64,000 bases of DNA from Achatina immaculata (lineage: Eukaryota > Mollusca > Gastropoda > Stylommatophora > Achatinidae). The stretch covers positions 26,190,210-26,254,209 of the forward strand of contig CM019697.1 in NCBI GenBank assembly GCA_009760885.1, written 5' to 3'. Shown here one piece after another: positions 12,401 to 21,350 of the stretch. Made by a program: the position numbers and the translations under genes. The notes below the pieces were generated by a model, which was not told where the DNA came from, did not search any database, and saw only the letters and a program-made list of their open reading frames with translations. How positions within the stretch are numbered: position 1 is the first letter of the stretch; each line of letters begins with the position of its first letter.

Positions 12401-15400
12401 TGCCCTGTACCTCACATGATGTTGGGTCTATGTCCTGTACCTAACATGATGTTGAGTCTATGCCAAGCACCTGACATGATGTTGAGTCTATGTCCTGTAC
12501 CTCACATGATGTTGAGTCTATGCCAAGCACCTGACATGATGTTGGGTCTATGTCCTGAACATATTAACAAACATCATGATCTTATGTCCTTTCCAGATGT
12601 CATAAGTTTAAATAAACATTAAAGATTAGGCATAACCATGATACTATAAAGCCTAAACTGTTTTTATTCAACAGATGGCACTTCATTTCAGAAAGATAAT
12701 GCAGCTGTGTACCACCAGATAATGCAGCCGTGGACCACCAGATAATGCACCATTTTGTGGTCACCAAAGCACAGCTTGGGAACCACAGGCCTAGAGAACA
12801 GTGTGTTGTCCAACATTTATCAACACAGTTTTTAATTTATGAACAAATATGAGACTGAGCAGTAAAGAAAAAAAAAGAACTAACCCTGCAGAATAGTTGA
12901 CTGAGCAACATAAAGCATTCCCAGAACCTCCAGGCAAACAACCAACAGGATGTTTTATGGATGAGGCCCAATCATCTCTCTGCATGATACCATTCACTGC
13001 CTGAAATATGGAAACACTGCCATGCACAGAACATACTTGGTGTAACACATCTTGAAAAGATATATACAGCTAGCTACACCAGCATTTATAAACTGACTGA
13101 ACAAACAAAGAAGACAGCTGCTTCTGCCACAGATTTTACTCCTTTAAACCACCTAAAGGAGCTTCTTTTTGACCTTCCCCTAAACTTTCTCACAGAAACC
13201 AGGTCACTGGTTAGCAACCATTGAGCTTTAGCAAAATTAAACTGGCTCTCATATAGAAGGCCACTGGTACTTTCTCTTCTGACATGATGATTGACTTGGA
13301 TGCACACCACATGATGTTGGGTCTATGTCCTGTACCTCACATGATGTTGGGTCTATGTCCTGTACCTCACATGATGTTGGGTCTATGTCCTGTACCTCAC
13401 ATGATGTTGGGTCTATGTCCTGTATCTCACATGATGTTGAGTCTATGTCCTGTACCTCACATGATGTTGGGTCTATGTCCTGTATCTCACATGATGTTGA
13501 GTCTATGCCAAGCACCTGACATGATGTTGGGTCTATGTCCTGTACCTCACATGATGTTGAGTCTATGTCCTGTACCTCACATGATGTTAAGTCTATGTCC
13601 TGTACCTCACATGATATTTGGTCTATGTCCTGTACCTCACATGATATTGGGTCTATCTCCTGTACCTCACATGATGTTGGGTCTATCTCCTGTACCTCAC
13701 ATGATGTTGGGTCTATCTCCTGTACCTCACATGATGTTGGGTCTATGCCCTGTACCTCACATGATGTTGGGTCTATCTCCTGTACCTCACATGATGTTGG
13801 GTCTATGCCCTGTACCTCACATGATGTTGAGTCTATGTCCTGTACCTCACATGATGTTGAGTCTATGTCCTGTACCTCACATGATGTTGAGTCTATGCCA
13901 AGCACCTGACATGATGTTGGGTCTATGCCCTGTACCTCACATGATGTTGGGTCTATGTCCTGTACCTAACATGATGTTGAGTCTATGCCAAGCACCTGAC
14001 ATGATGTTGAGTCTATGTCCTGTACCTCACATGATGTTGAGTCTATGCCAAGCACCTGACATGATGTTGGGTCTATGTCCTGAACATATTAACAAACATC
14101 ATGATCAAACTGTTCTTCAGAGTATCATAGTTGTCTGTAAAGAACATCTTTGGGGACACATCCACCATCCAACTGGAGGTCAGGGCTTTGAAAACATCTC
14201 AGCACCTGGTACTTTTCTGCGAAATTTGATGAAGCCTTCCTATGATAAATATATTAGACTGGCATTATAATAACTCTGAATAATTAGTGTATGAGTATGT
14301 AACTATACATGGAGCCATTGCAGTAAAGCTGTGATACCAAAATGTATAAGCTATGAAAAAAAGGTATGAACAGCTTTATTACTTAACGAGTTTGCGATGT
14401 TTCGGTGTGAGCCTTAATCATACAACACACAGGACAAAGAAACAGAGAGAGAGGAGATAAAGTATAAATTCACATGAATGCTGTGTTAAAAAAAATCAAA
14501 TGAATAGAGCACTTAGCTGTAACTTGTAAGAAGCCATGGCTTGTCCGACGCTGTGTATCAGAAATGCACATAGTGAAGTGTAGAGAGTATTTAAATGGAG
14601 ACTTGGGATGTGTGATAGATGGGTCGTAACTGAGGGTGGGGGATGGGAAACCCATGGAGTGGAGTGGAGAGTGATACAATCGTAATCTAGCCATGAGAAG
14701 GTGAAATATGTGATTATAGTAGGGGTAGAGGGGCTGTAATGTGATGCTGTGAAGAGGTTCTAAGCTCTGTGTAACAAGTGAGAAGGGAGTGGAACTTAGT
14801 GGGGAGGGATTATGATTGTGGAAGAGGAGAATGTTAGGTGTAGCTGAATAATGATTTCAAACCATGTGGTTCCAGAGTCCCATATTCCTGAAGGTAGCGG
14901 TTCTCAAGCGATAGGCGGCTTGTGTCATCTGTGTGACAAGTTCCAGCTTCTTACAAGTGCTCTATTCATTTTATTTGATTTTTTTTACATATCATTCATG
15001 TGAATTTATGCTTTATCTCCTCTCTCTATTTCTTCATTCTGTGTGTTTTTGTATGATTAAGGCTCTCGTTGAAACGTCACAACTGTGTACTCGTTAAGCG
15101 GTTCTACTATTTTTTTATTAGTTTATACATTATAATAACTCTAACGTTCTTCATTGGTTTGCAACACCATTTGAAGATGAAACAATTCTATGCAGGCAAT
15201 AAAGTGGAATTCAATCCATAAAACGCCAAATACGAAGTGGCTTGCCATGAAGGGTCCACAGATGTGCCATGGAAGCTGGGGGGGGAGGGGTTGAAATGAA
15301 ACTCTTTTACTCAGTTTTGAATGATTAAATCTCTCAAGAACTGACACTGTATCTTGGAAATCTTTGTTCCATGTGCTGCAGACTGAAAAAAAGGCTGACA

Positions 15401-18400
15401 ATCGCCGCTATAAAACATTTAAGAATGTTTGTTTACTATAAAAACCTTCTCCCACACATCTGAAACAGGTTTGTAAAACCTCAGAAACCAGGTCTGTATA
15501 AGAGACTATGTGTATGTGTTGCTACTTAGAGTTTAAAAAATTGTTATATACTGTTAGTTTTCCTCACCTCAAAAATGAGACCATCACCTGAAACAATAAC
15601 CACGCCGTACCACTCGGACAGGTTCATCGTTTTCATCAGTTCACCTGCATGTCCAGCATGCTCTGGGAAAGATTGACAGCAGTGTCAAAGTGAAGGAAGA
15701 AACATCGAGACTGCAACTGAAACTAGTGTGAATATTTTGCTTGATAACAACCAAAACATGCATCAACTTTAACCAATAATTATGTTAACCATTATACCTT
15801 CCTTTTTGTATCACATATACCAGTTTGTATTATGATTGACAGTTACACCATTATCTCCACAGACACAATATAGCAATTAAAGTTGAGAGCTGTCAGGTCT
15901 TATCTATATACAATACTAAAGTATGGTGCTCAAACATGGTCATAAACAAAAAAAACAAAAAAATGGACAAAGAAATCTGACACCTCAGAAATGTGGAAAG
16001 ATATGGCAGAGACATTTCAATGCCAGAAAAAAAATAAAACAGAACTAAACAACTCAGAAGCTGAAAATCAATGCAACAATCCTTCCTTGGAGTATGAAGT
16101 AACAAAATTATGATAATTAGGCATACTGTACATAAAAACATAAACTGTATATTCCACTCAGCAAATTTCAATGTGGAAGATCTAAGAGCCTGAAGTAGAC
16201 AGACAGTGAGAGGAAGCCATAAACAGAAGACAGACTGCGTCTATAGCAATGTGCCCTGAGGGCACAGAAAGCTGAAAGGCTGTGTCTATAGCAATATGCC
16301 CTGAGGGCATGGAAAGCTGAAAGGCTGTGTCTATAGCAATGTGCCCTGAGGGCATGGAAAGCTGAAAATGGGCAGTATGCAAGAAAAGCTCATAAATGAA
16401 ATCTTCATATATCTCTAGCTAGTGCCCTACCTGTAACCAAAACTTTGTATGGTATATCAGCCTCATACAACATTGGGGCCACTTCATTTCTGAAGATTGT
16501 GCAGGCCTTTCCTGAACCACTGAAGGGGTTGATCAGAAACAGCATCTTCTCTCGTGGTGGCGGTACGCAACTTGGAATGTCTAAAAAGTTGTATACAAAA
16601 CAAAGATAATAACTGTACAGCCACCTTCATCTGAGTCTTGTTCTTAACAGACCTAATAACTGTACAGCCACCTTCATCTGGGTCTTGATCTTAACAGACC
16701 TAATAACTGTACAGCCATCTTCGTCTGAGTCTTGATCTCAACAGACCTAATAACTGTACAGCCACCTTTGTCTGGGTCTTGATCTTAACAGACCTAATAA
16801 CTGTACAGCCACCTTTGTCTGGGTCTTGATCTTAACAGACCTAATAACCGTACAGACATCGTCTGAGCCTTGATCTTAACAGACCTAATAACTGTACAGC
16901 CATCTTCGTCTGAGCCTTGATCTTAACAGACCTAATAACGGTACAGCCACCTTCATCTGAGTCTTATTTTAACAGACCTAATAACTGTACAGCCACCTTC
17001 ATCTGAGTCTTATTTTAACAGACCTAATAACTGTACAGCCACCTTCATCTGAGTCTTATTTTAACAGACCTAATAACTGTACAGCCACCTTCATCTGGGT
17101 CTTGATCTTAACAGACCTAATAACTGTACAGCCACCTTCATCTGAGTCTTATTTTAACAGACCTAATAACTGTACAGCCACCTTCATCTGGGTCTTGATC
17201 TTAACAGACCTAATAACTGTACAGCCACCTTTGTCTGGGTCTTGATCTTAACAGACCTAATAACTGTACAGCCACCTTTGTCTGGGTCTTGATATTAACA
17301 GACCTAATAACTGTGCAGTCATTTTTGTTTTACTCAGTTTTTTTGCAAGAGTCATCTAAGACAGCCTGTTTCAGCCTTTCTGCCCCCGTGGAACCTTTGG
17401 AGTATTTTTTTTTAATCCTGAGAACCCCTGAATTAAACTATTTATTGCTGCTCATTTTTGTCTTTAATTCTCTTTTGGAAAATACTTCATGCAAGGTACA
17501 GCTGTACTGATTTTTACAAATCCTAGCATAATCACTGTGTGGAGAGGGTACTGTACTTCTGGCAAATGAGACTTCCTGTGCATGTACTGATGAACTTATG
17601 AAGCAGCATATTTTAACTTGAAGACAAATATGGCATTTTATATGAGCAAGTGCAGACAGTAGCAAGTGCAGACAGTAGCAATGGTGGGCTCATGAGAAGT
17701 GCTTTAACTGATCAATCCCAAGATGCAACAGAAGAGACTAGGCATAAATTTACAGCAGTTTCTGCACCATAATTTCCATTTTTCTTCTCCTCTTTCAGCA
17801 AATTTTGGATCAAGTCAACCCACAACTCCACCATTATGATCAAGTTGACAGTTTTCTCTAAGTTCTGGTGGCGGCCCAATGTTTCTTGTAAAATAATTGT
17901 TCATTTTTAACTCAATCAATACTTCCATCTTTCCCAGCCCCCCCCCCCCCAGGGAAAAAAAATGTTGCAAAGATAAACTCTAACCTCAACTCCACTAAAA
18001 CTAAATTGTTACTCTAGCATGAAGTCAGGGTTGATGTACTCTATGATGGATGGAGCCTGCTGAGAAACTTGACAATGAAAGTGAGCTGGGAGGGTCTCAA
18101 TTCATTGTTAAGTTTTTAAAACTTACCTCCCCCTCCCTTGCTTTGTAAAGAAGCAAAAAGACAGAAGATAAAACTTACCTTTCATATTGACTGATAAACC
18201 TCGACTCAAACAGTTGATAACATTTCGCCATGTCTCAGCCACATTTCTCTTCTCGTCAATATCTTTCACACGCGAAGAAGAAATTTCAAAAGCCAGCACC
18301 TTCCTATTCCGAACTTTCTTGCTACTGAATAGCTTCTTTCTGAAGGGATAGGCAAATATAACAAACCCACATGCAGATACACTAGCTGTGGCAGGAAAGG

Positions 18401-18671
18401 TACGAATTCGCGGATTTGTTACTTCGCTGTTGTTAAAATCACTGTTAAGAACAACATCACTAGGTACAAAGGCTGAGCCTCCATTACTGTCCATGCAGTG
18501 GCATCCTACAATGTCACTTATCTGCACATACTTTTCGTCGTATGTAACACTAGTATTTGAAATTTGATGGTAAAAAAGACAACTTCGTGTCAAAGTTACG
18601 CAATATCCTCTTTTTTTCTTTGGAAGTACAAATTCTCCTTCAAGAATGAGGTCGTCCCGGGAAGACGCCAT
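2279..18671 (-). CDS. SPHK: Sphingosine kinase, complete six-exon gene
   Basis: Phosphorylates sphingosine to sphingosine-1-phosphate using ATP. Exons (transcript order): 18671-18179, 16580-16431, 15662-15568, 11475-11360 (or 13000-12885), 6928-6711 (or 8294-8077), 3438-2279. All junctions are GT-AG and the phases chain without error: 493+150+95+116+218+1160 = 2232 nt, 744 codons. Order in the 743-residue protein: N-terminal region of about 165 residues, diacylglycerol-kinase-like catalytic core with INPFSGSGKA (181-190), SGDGL (239-243) and PGGSGNAL (269-276), ADVDFESE (331-338), a Ser-rich acidic insert (about 379-610), and the conserved C-terminal lobe ending near VDGE. The Asp, Glu and two Arg equivalent to human SPHK1 D178, E182, R185 and R191 are present (D334, E338, R341, R347). 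Length and insert resemble SPHK2 and invertebrate kinases; orthology to SPHK1 or SPHK2 is not decided. Confidence 0.95.
3597..3727 (+). CDS. Candidate antisense terminal exon, unassigned
   Basis: On the plus strand, inside SPHK intron 5. A strong acceptor (pyrimidine tract then TTTTCAG ending at 3596) is followed, after two bases that would finish a codon, by 42 sense codons and a TAG. The peptide contains SPFLEAVYTIFKVDSEDFTL and ISTRYRLRQ, which looks like real protein, but I cannot name the family. An AATAAA at 4199-4204 with T/G-rich sequence downstream fits a last exon with a 3' UTR. No upstream exon is seen on this strand, so it could be a captured gene fragment. The minus-strand frame here (3808-3599) is less protein-like. 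Confidence 0.3.
4199..4204 (+). promoter_or_regulatory. Possible polyadenylation signal
   Basis: AATAAA followed by ATACTTTGTTGGTAG, about 470 bases after the stop of the candidate plus-strand exon at 3597-3727. Such hexamers are common by chance in AT-rich DNA. Confidence 0.25.
4427..4940. repeat. 69-bp minisatellite
   Basis: About seven near-identical 69-bp units containing ACTAATACTGTCTTTTATAC and CTTCCAATAATTAATC. Because 69 is a multiple of three, the plus strand stays open (4244-4942) as a 23-residue periodic peptide. It lies in SPHK intron 5 and I do not read it as a gene. Confidence 0.9.
4965..5195 (-). mobile_element. 3' fragment of an APE-type LINE
   Basis: Minus-strand coding matches the end of the LINE at 34980-35740: RDRPCETLKRTLLREAKL, then a KSLDEVEKLAE segment, with the same 3' end (TTTAATGGCACGGGAAGGAT). 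One indel shifts the frame near the end. Only the last 230 bases are present; it abuts the Penelope-like fragment at 5195. Confidence 0.85.
5195..5860 (+). mobile_element. Penelope-like element fragment, GIY-YIG domain
   Basis: Open frame to 5657 encodes the C-terminal endonuclease part of a Penelope-like retroelement. The nuclease core is seen as NVIYVIVCNRCRITYIGETS, the YxI...YIG pair of the GIY-YIG fold, followed by a loop Arg (LGDRLQKH) and PNHRGKSDF. The RT half is missing. Close relatives lie at 52252-53535 and, inverted, at 14360-14945. The downstream part to about 5820, with an (ATC)n run at 5797-5822, may be element 3' UTR; its end is not sharp. Confidence 0.85.
6270..6710 (-). repeat. 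Splice-donor minisatellite, copy A
   Basis: Read on the minus strand, directly after the donor of SPHK exon 5A, units of about 26 bp (several truncated or mutated) repeat the exon-end/intron-start sequence ATTATAG|GTAAGTTATATC. The exon itself ends in GGATTATAG followed by GTAAGT. A good share of the 15-20 recognisable units keep a consensus-quality GTAAGT. Confidence 0.9.
6711..6928 (-). CDS. SPHK: SPHK exon 5, copy A
   Basis: 218 nt. Acceptor GATCTAG ends at 6929, donor GTAAGT at 6710-6705. It encodes residues 285-357: EPLDSMILHSTFILIKHRVV, PMDLAVLHI and WGIMADVDFESEKYRKLGEA. This is the sphingosine-recognition segment; D334, E338, R341 and R347 match SPHK1 D178, E182, R185 and R191. Identical to copy B. 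As 218 is 2 mod 3, only one copy can be spliced in without a frameshift. Confidence 0.93.
7636..8076 (-). repeat. Splice-donor minisatellite, copy B
   Basis: Second copy of the array at 6270-6710, shifted by 1366 bp and following exon 5B. Confidence 0.9.
8077..8294 (-). CDS. SPHK: SPHK exon 5, copy B
   Basis: Exact repeat of 6711-6928 with the same acceptor and donor, so it could replace copy A without changing the protein. It lies first in transcript order. Identity over exon and intron points to a very young duplication or an assembly duplicate. Confidence 0.85.
8833..10817. repeat. 38-bp minisatellite, about 52 copies
   Basis: Unit CTGAGAGGAGACAAGTGGTA followed by GGACAAGAGACTGCCTAA. Variants (AGAG, GCAA, GCGA, AGAA before ACT; TGCC or TACC) occur in blocks, with a repeated block pattern in the first half suggesting higher-order duplication. 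It lies in SPHK intron 4. On the gene's strand each unit ends in a pyrimidine-rich CTTGTCTCCTCTCAG, which resembles a 3' splice site. Confidence 0.97.
11360..11475 (-). CDS. SPHK: SPHK exon 4, copy A
   Basis: 116 nt. Acceptor CATATTTCAG ends at 11476, donor GTTAGT at 11359-11354. Encodes AVNGIMQRDDWASSIKHPVG then CLPGGSGNALCCSVNYSAG: the PGGSGNAL nucleotide-binding loop that follows the SGDGL motif of exon 3 in phase 0. It ends two bases into a Gly codon finished by exon 5. 116 is 2 mod 3, so using both copies breaks the frame. Confidence 0.93.
11788..12558. repeat. 30-bp minisatellite, copy A
   Basis: About 26 units of 30 bp (ACATGATGTTGGGTCTATGT then CCTGTACCTC, with a CCAAGCACCTG variant). 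The length is a multiple of three and several frames are open on both strands; these frames are not genes. Confidence 0.95.
12885..13000 (-). CDS. SPHK: SPHK exon 4, copy B
   Basis: Exact repeat of 11360-11475 including splice sites, 1525 bp upstream in transcript order. Interchangeable with copy A at the protein level. Confidence 0.85.
13313..14083. repeat. 30-bp minisatellite, copy B
   Basis: Second copy of the array at 11788-12558, with the same variant units in the same order. Confidence 0.95.
14360..15110 (-). mobile_element. Penelope-like element 3' end with inverted partial copy
   Basis: On the minus strand 14945-14820 encodes the end of the GIY-YIG protein (ending near EPHGLKSLFSYT). 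The 3' UTR follows down to about 14370 and matches that of the element at 53080-53535. From 14945 the same UTR end is present again in inverted orientation (14945-15105 against 14530-14370), giving a foldback with arms of about 160 bases and a spacer of about 415. Inverted partial copies are a known habit of Penelope-like elements. Confidence 0.8.
15111..15567. other. SPHK intron 3 sequence, nothing recognised
   Basis: Unique AT-rich sequence with a short G-run at 15278-15290. No exon, RNA or transposon protein seen. Confidence 0.5.
15568..15662 (-). CDS. SPHK: SPHK exon 3
   Basis: 95 nt. Acceptor ATCTTTCCCAG ends at 15663, donor GTGAGG at 15567-15562. Encodes EHAGHAGELMKTMNLSEWYG then VVIVSGDGLIFE (residues 215-246). 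SGDGL is the ATP-binding/catalytic signature of the diacylglycerol kinase-like fold; D241 matches the catalytic Asp (SPHK1 D81). Not duplicated, unlike exons 4 and 5. Confidence 0.95.
15663..16199. other. SPHK intron 2 sequence, nothing recognised
   Basis: Unique AT-rich sequence with A-rich runs (15945-16035). No exon, RNA gene or transposon protein is recognised. Confidence 0.5.
16200..16372. repeat. 45-bp minisatellite, 3-4 copies
   Basis: Units of about 45 bp containing CTATAGCAATGTGCCCTGAG and GGCATGGAAAGCTGAAAG, in SPHK intron 2, about 60 bases from the exon 2 donor. Confidence 0.85.
16431..16580 (-). CDS. SPHK: SPHK exon 2
   Basis: 150 nt. Acceptor ACTTTTTAG ends at 16581, donor GTAGGG at 16430-16425. 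Encodes IPSCVPPPREKMLFLINPFS then GSGKACTIFRNEVAPMLYEA (residues 166-205) and ends KVLVT. LINPFSGSGKA is the first conserved block of the kinase domain. A split Asp codon links it to exon 1 and a split Glu codon to exon 3. Confidence 0.95.
16612..17315. repeat. 47-bp minisatellite, about 15 copies
   Basis: Units of about 43-47 bp with ACTGTACAGCCACCTTCATC and TTAACAGACCTAATA, in SPHK intron 1. Variants differ at TCATCTGAG/TTGTCTGGG and by a short deletion (TCTTATTTTAAC). Confidence 0.95.
17316..18178. other. SPHK intron 1 sequence, nothing recognised
   Basis: Unique sequence with a C-run at 17938-17951. No further exon or transposon protein was recognised. Confidence 0.5.
18179..18671 (-). 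CDS. SPHK: SPHK exon 1 (start codon)
   Basis: ATG at 18671-18669 in a good context (A at -3, G at +4: CAAAATGG). Upstream in-frame codons reach a stop with no other ATG. Encodes residues 1-164: MASSRDDLILEGEFVLPKKK, a segment that looks like a PH-like beta-rich fold (RGYCVTLTRSCLFYHQ, FVIFAYPFRKK), then an amphipathic stretch (RNVAETWRNVINCLSRGLS). An N-terminal region of this kind is known in SPHK2-like and ceramide kinases. Donor GTAAGT at 18178-18173. The domain assignment is inference. Confidence 0.92.
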
Positions 18672-18706
18672 TTTGGTGCTAGGGAACCATGTGACCAAGC
18701 ATGTGC

Positions 18707-18757
18707 CACGTGACAACTAGGCGTGGTCCCTGGTGGGACATTTTTTTTTTTTTTATA
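18707..18757 (-). promoter_or_regulatory. Possible SPHK core promoter (TATA-like and E-box)
   Basis: TATAAAA reads on the minus strand at 18757-18751, 80 bases before the ATG. A palindromic E-box CACGTG (GTCACGTGGC on the minus strand) lies at 18707-18712. A start site about 30 bases after the TATA-like box would leave a 5' UTR of about 50 bases. The A/T run around the TATA-like motif makes it weak evidence. Confidence 0.3.
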
Positions 18758-18908
18758 ACATGACAAAAGGTATCAGAAATTACAAGAATGAACATTGTAT
18801 CTGGGGCCAAGCTTAATTATACGCATTCCTTAACAGGGGCTTCTGGATCCCTGATGAAGTCATAGATTTTAGGGAATCCTTGACTTTTGATGGAAATTGA
18901 AAGCTATT

Positions 18909-21058
18909 ATTGTCTTTTGTTAGAAAACTGATAGACCAGCAAACAAGAAATGAATTCTCAATAGTACTTAAGAACCGCTTCAGTGTCCTACAAGACGAAG
19001 CAGAAATGTCCATATTAGAGTTCAATAAAACACTACAGGAAACAGCAAAAGAGGTGCTGGGATATCGGAAAAGGAGAAAAGAGGAATGGATAAGCGAGAC
19101 CACATGGGAAAAGATAGAGCAAAGAAAAGAAATCAAGGGAAAATTACTGAACACCAAATCACAACGGCTTAAAGAACGAGTTTTAAGTAATTATGCACAA
19201 AAAGACAAAGAAGTGAAGGAATCATGCCGTCAAGATAAACGTCAATATTATGACAACTTAGCAGAAACAGCAGAGAAAGCAGCATATACAAATGACATGA
19301 AAACCATATATAAAATCACAAAGCAGATGACAGGTAACTTCAACACAAGATATGAAAGTGCAGTAAGAACACAAAATGGACAACTGGTCAGTGGAGAAAG
19401 AGAAAAAATTGAAAGATGGAGGGAACACTTTAATACCCTACTAAACAGAACACAAGGAGCACAAACAATAGACATACCCGAAGCAAAAACGGAACTAAAC
19501 ATCAATACAGGACCAATAACAATAAATGAAGTAAAGGAGGCGATAAAGAAGCTAAAATCAGACAGGGCACCAGGTGAAGATGAAGTGACTGCTGAGATGT
19601 TGAAAGCAGAAGAAATAGAAACACCAAAACAACTTTGCCAGATATTACAACAAATTTGGGATTTAGAAAAAGCCCCAGAAGAGTGGAAAACTGGTCTTAT
19701 AGTAAAACTACCAAAGAAGGGTGACCTCAGAGATTGCGGGAACTGGAGAGGCATTACCCTACTGCCACTCACCAGTAAAGTATTTTGCAGAATAATCATC
19801 AACAGAATTGTACCAACACTTGAGGAAAAACTTCGGAAAGAGCAGGCAGGATTTAGGAAAGGAAGATCATGCATAGACCACATATTTGTACTTAAACAAA
19901 TATTAGAACAGGCAAATGAGTGGCATAGTACAACATATGCATTATTCATAGATTTTGAGAAAGCCTTTGACAGTGTCAACAGAGATGCACTGTGGAAAAT
20001 CCTAAGATGGCATGGCCTCCCCCATAAAATAGTTAATGTAATCAAAGCCCTATACGAGGGTTTTCAGTGCAAAGTTATCTGTGGAGAACATACCTCCAGC
20101 AGCTTTAGGGTACAAACAGGAGTGAAACAGGGATGTGTACTATCACCAACATTATTTATCTTGGCAGTAGACTGGTTAATGAAGGAGGCAACATCAGACA
20201 AACGCAGAGGATTACAATGGACCCTTGACACAGTGCTGGAGGACCTTGACTTTGCGGACGACATTTGTCTATTATCAAGCAGTCACAAAGATATGCAAGA
20301 TAAAATAAACAAGCTAACTCAGAATGCAAACAACATAGGACTAAAGATCAATGTAGGAAAGACAAAGTTAATGAAGCAAAATGTGAACAACAGAAATGTA
20401 CTCAGAGTAGATAACAAGTTAGTGGAGGAGGTCAATGAATTTGTATACCTTGGCAGCAGAGTAGTAGAAAATGGAGACAGCACAAAGGACATCAACAGCA
20501 GACTTACTAGAGCAAACCAGGCTTTTGCAATGCTGCAGAATATATGGAAATCAAATAAACTAAGCATAAATATAAAAATCAGGATATTTAAGAGTAATGT
20601 TCTAAGTGTACTACTCTATGGAAGTGAATGCTGGAAAATCACCAAAACCATAGAAAACAAGTTGAATTCTTTCCAGACTAAATGTTTACGAACAATTAGA
20701 CAAATATTTTGGCCAAACACCATAAGAAATAACATCTTATTAGCAGAAATACAGATGAAACCACTGACAACAATTTTTGAGGAAAGACGCTGGCGATGGT
20801 TGGGACATGTGCTCCGAATGACTGACAACTCACTACCAAAAATAGCACTAAGATGGACACCACAGGGGAGCAGAAGTAAGGGTAGACCAAAAGAGACATG
20901 GAGAAGAACAACAGAGAGGATGTTGAGCAACAGAGGGCTCACCTGGGCAAGAGCGGAAAAAAAGGCGAAAGACAGGCATTTGTGGAAAACCCTTGCGGAA
21001 GCCCCATGTGCCCTGGGCACTTAAGGTTCAGAGAGAGAGAGAGATTGTCTTTTGTTAG
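18909..21058 (+). mobile_element. 5'-truncated LINE with 15-bp target-site duplication
   Basis: The 15 bases ATTGTCTTTTGTTAG occur at 18909-18923 and again at 21044-21058, enclosing a LINE (18924-21043) that ends in a GA-repeat tail (GGTTCAGAGAGAGAGAG). Intact duplications and an undamaged long frame point to a recent target-primed insertion. The N-terminal endonuclease part is missing. It sits about 150 bases upstream of the possible SPHK promoter, in the opposite direction. Confidence 0.95.
18924..21024 (+). CDS. LINE reverse transcriptase, open but 5'-truncated
   Basis: About 700 codons without a stop. Order: linker with KRRKEEWISETTWEKIEQRK, RT domain with SDRAPGEDEVTAEMLKAEE, LPKKGDLRDCGNWRGITLLP, AGFRKGRSCIDH, ALFIDFEKAFDSVN, GVKQGCVLSPTLF and the catalytic box FADDICLL, then the C-terminal region (FVYLGSRV, LLYGSECWK, RWRWLGHVLRM, GRPKETWRR), ending at TAA. 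It has no initiator of its own because the 5' end, which in such elements encodes an APE endonuclease, is lost. Clade not decided. It differs from the other LINEs in the window. Confidence 0.92.
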
Positions 21059-21129
21059 ATATTTATTCGTAATTTTAAACCGAAATCTCGGCATCTAACA
21101 CGTTATTTGTTCAGTTTATTAACAGGTTA

Positions 21130-21350
21130 TTTATTTAACATTCGCTGGTATCGGATTCACGTCCCAGCAGTGGGACTTTTTTTCTGGTACACTCCAAAAA
21201 GGGGCGGGTGTCCACCAGCCAGAGAAATCTGAGAAGGTAACTGGGGCCAGGTATGATACTGACCCTCATCACAAGTTCACGTGCCGAAGGTCGTGGAAGT
21301 ACGGGCATAACACCGTATCCTTAATGGCATGGAAACGGCAATTTTATCTG
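21130..21350 (+). mobile_element. SINE-related segment in the repeated flank
   Basis: Matches the body and tail of the SINE at 56712-57000: TCCCAGCAGTGGGACTTTTT, CTGGTACACTCC, CAGAGAAATCTGAGAAG, GTGCCGAAGGTCGTGGAA, TACGGGCATAACACCGTATC and AATGGCATGGAAACGG. The tRNA-like head is decayed. Carried along in the amplified units, so copies also lie near 23797-24018 and 25716-25937. Confidence 0.7.

Larger units (their letters stand above)
11052..14103. repeat. About 1526-bp tandem duplication carrying SPHK exon 4
   Basis: Copy A 11052-12577, copy B 12578 to about 14103. The only difference noticed is a one-base change in an A-run (near 11341 and 12867). The junctions share GATC. Each copy holds exon 4, its flanks and a 30-bp minisatellite. 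Confidence 0.95.

Noticed and set aside
11724..14270. Long open frames (up to 328 codons) over the 30-bp arrays, on both strands
   Set aside because: They come from a repeat unit whose length is a multiple of three. Frames overlap on both strands, have pure period-10 composition and lie in SPHK intron sequence.
18123..18716. Longer SPHK N-terminus starting upstream at 18716
   Set aside because: The extra codons have no ATG; the first in-frame ATG is at 18671 with a good start context.
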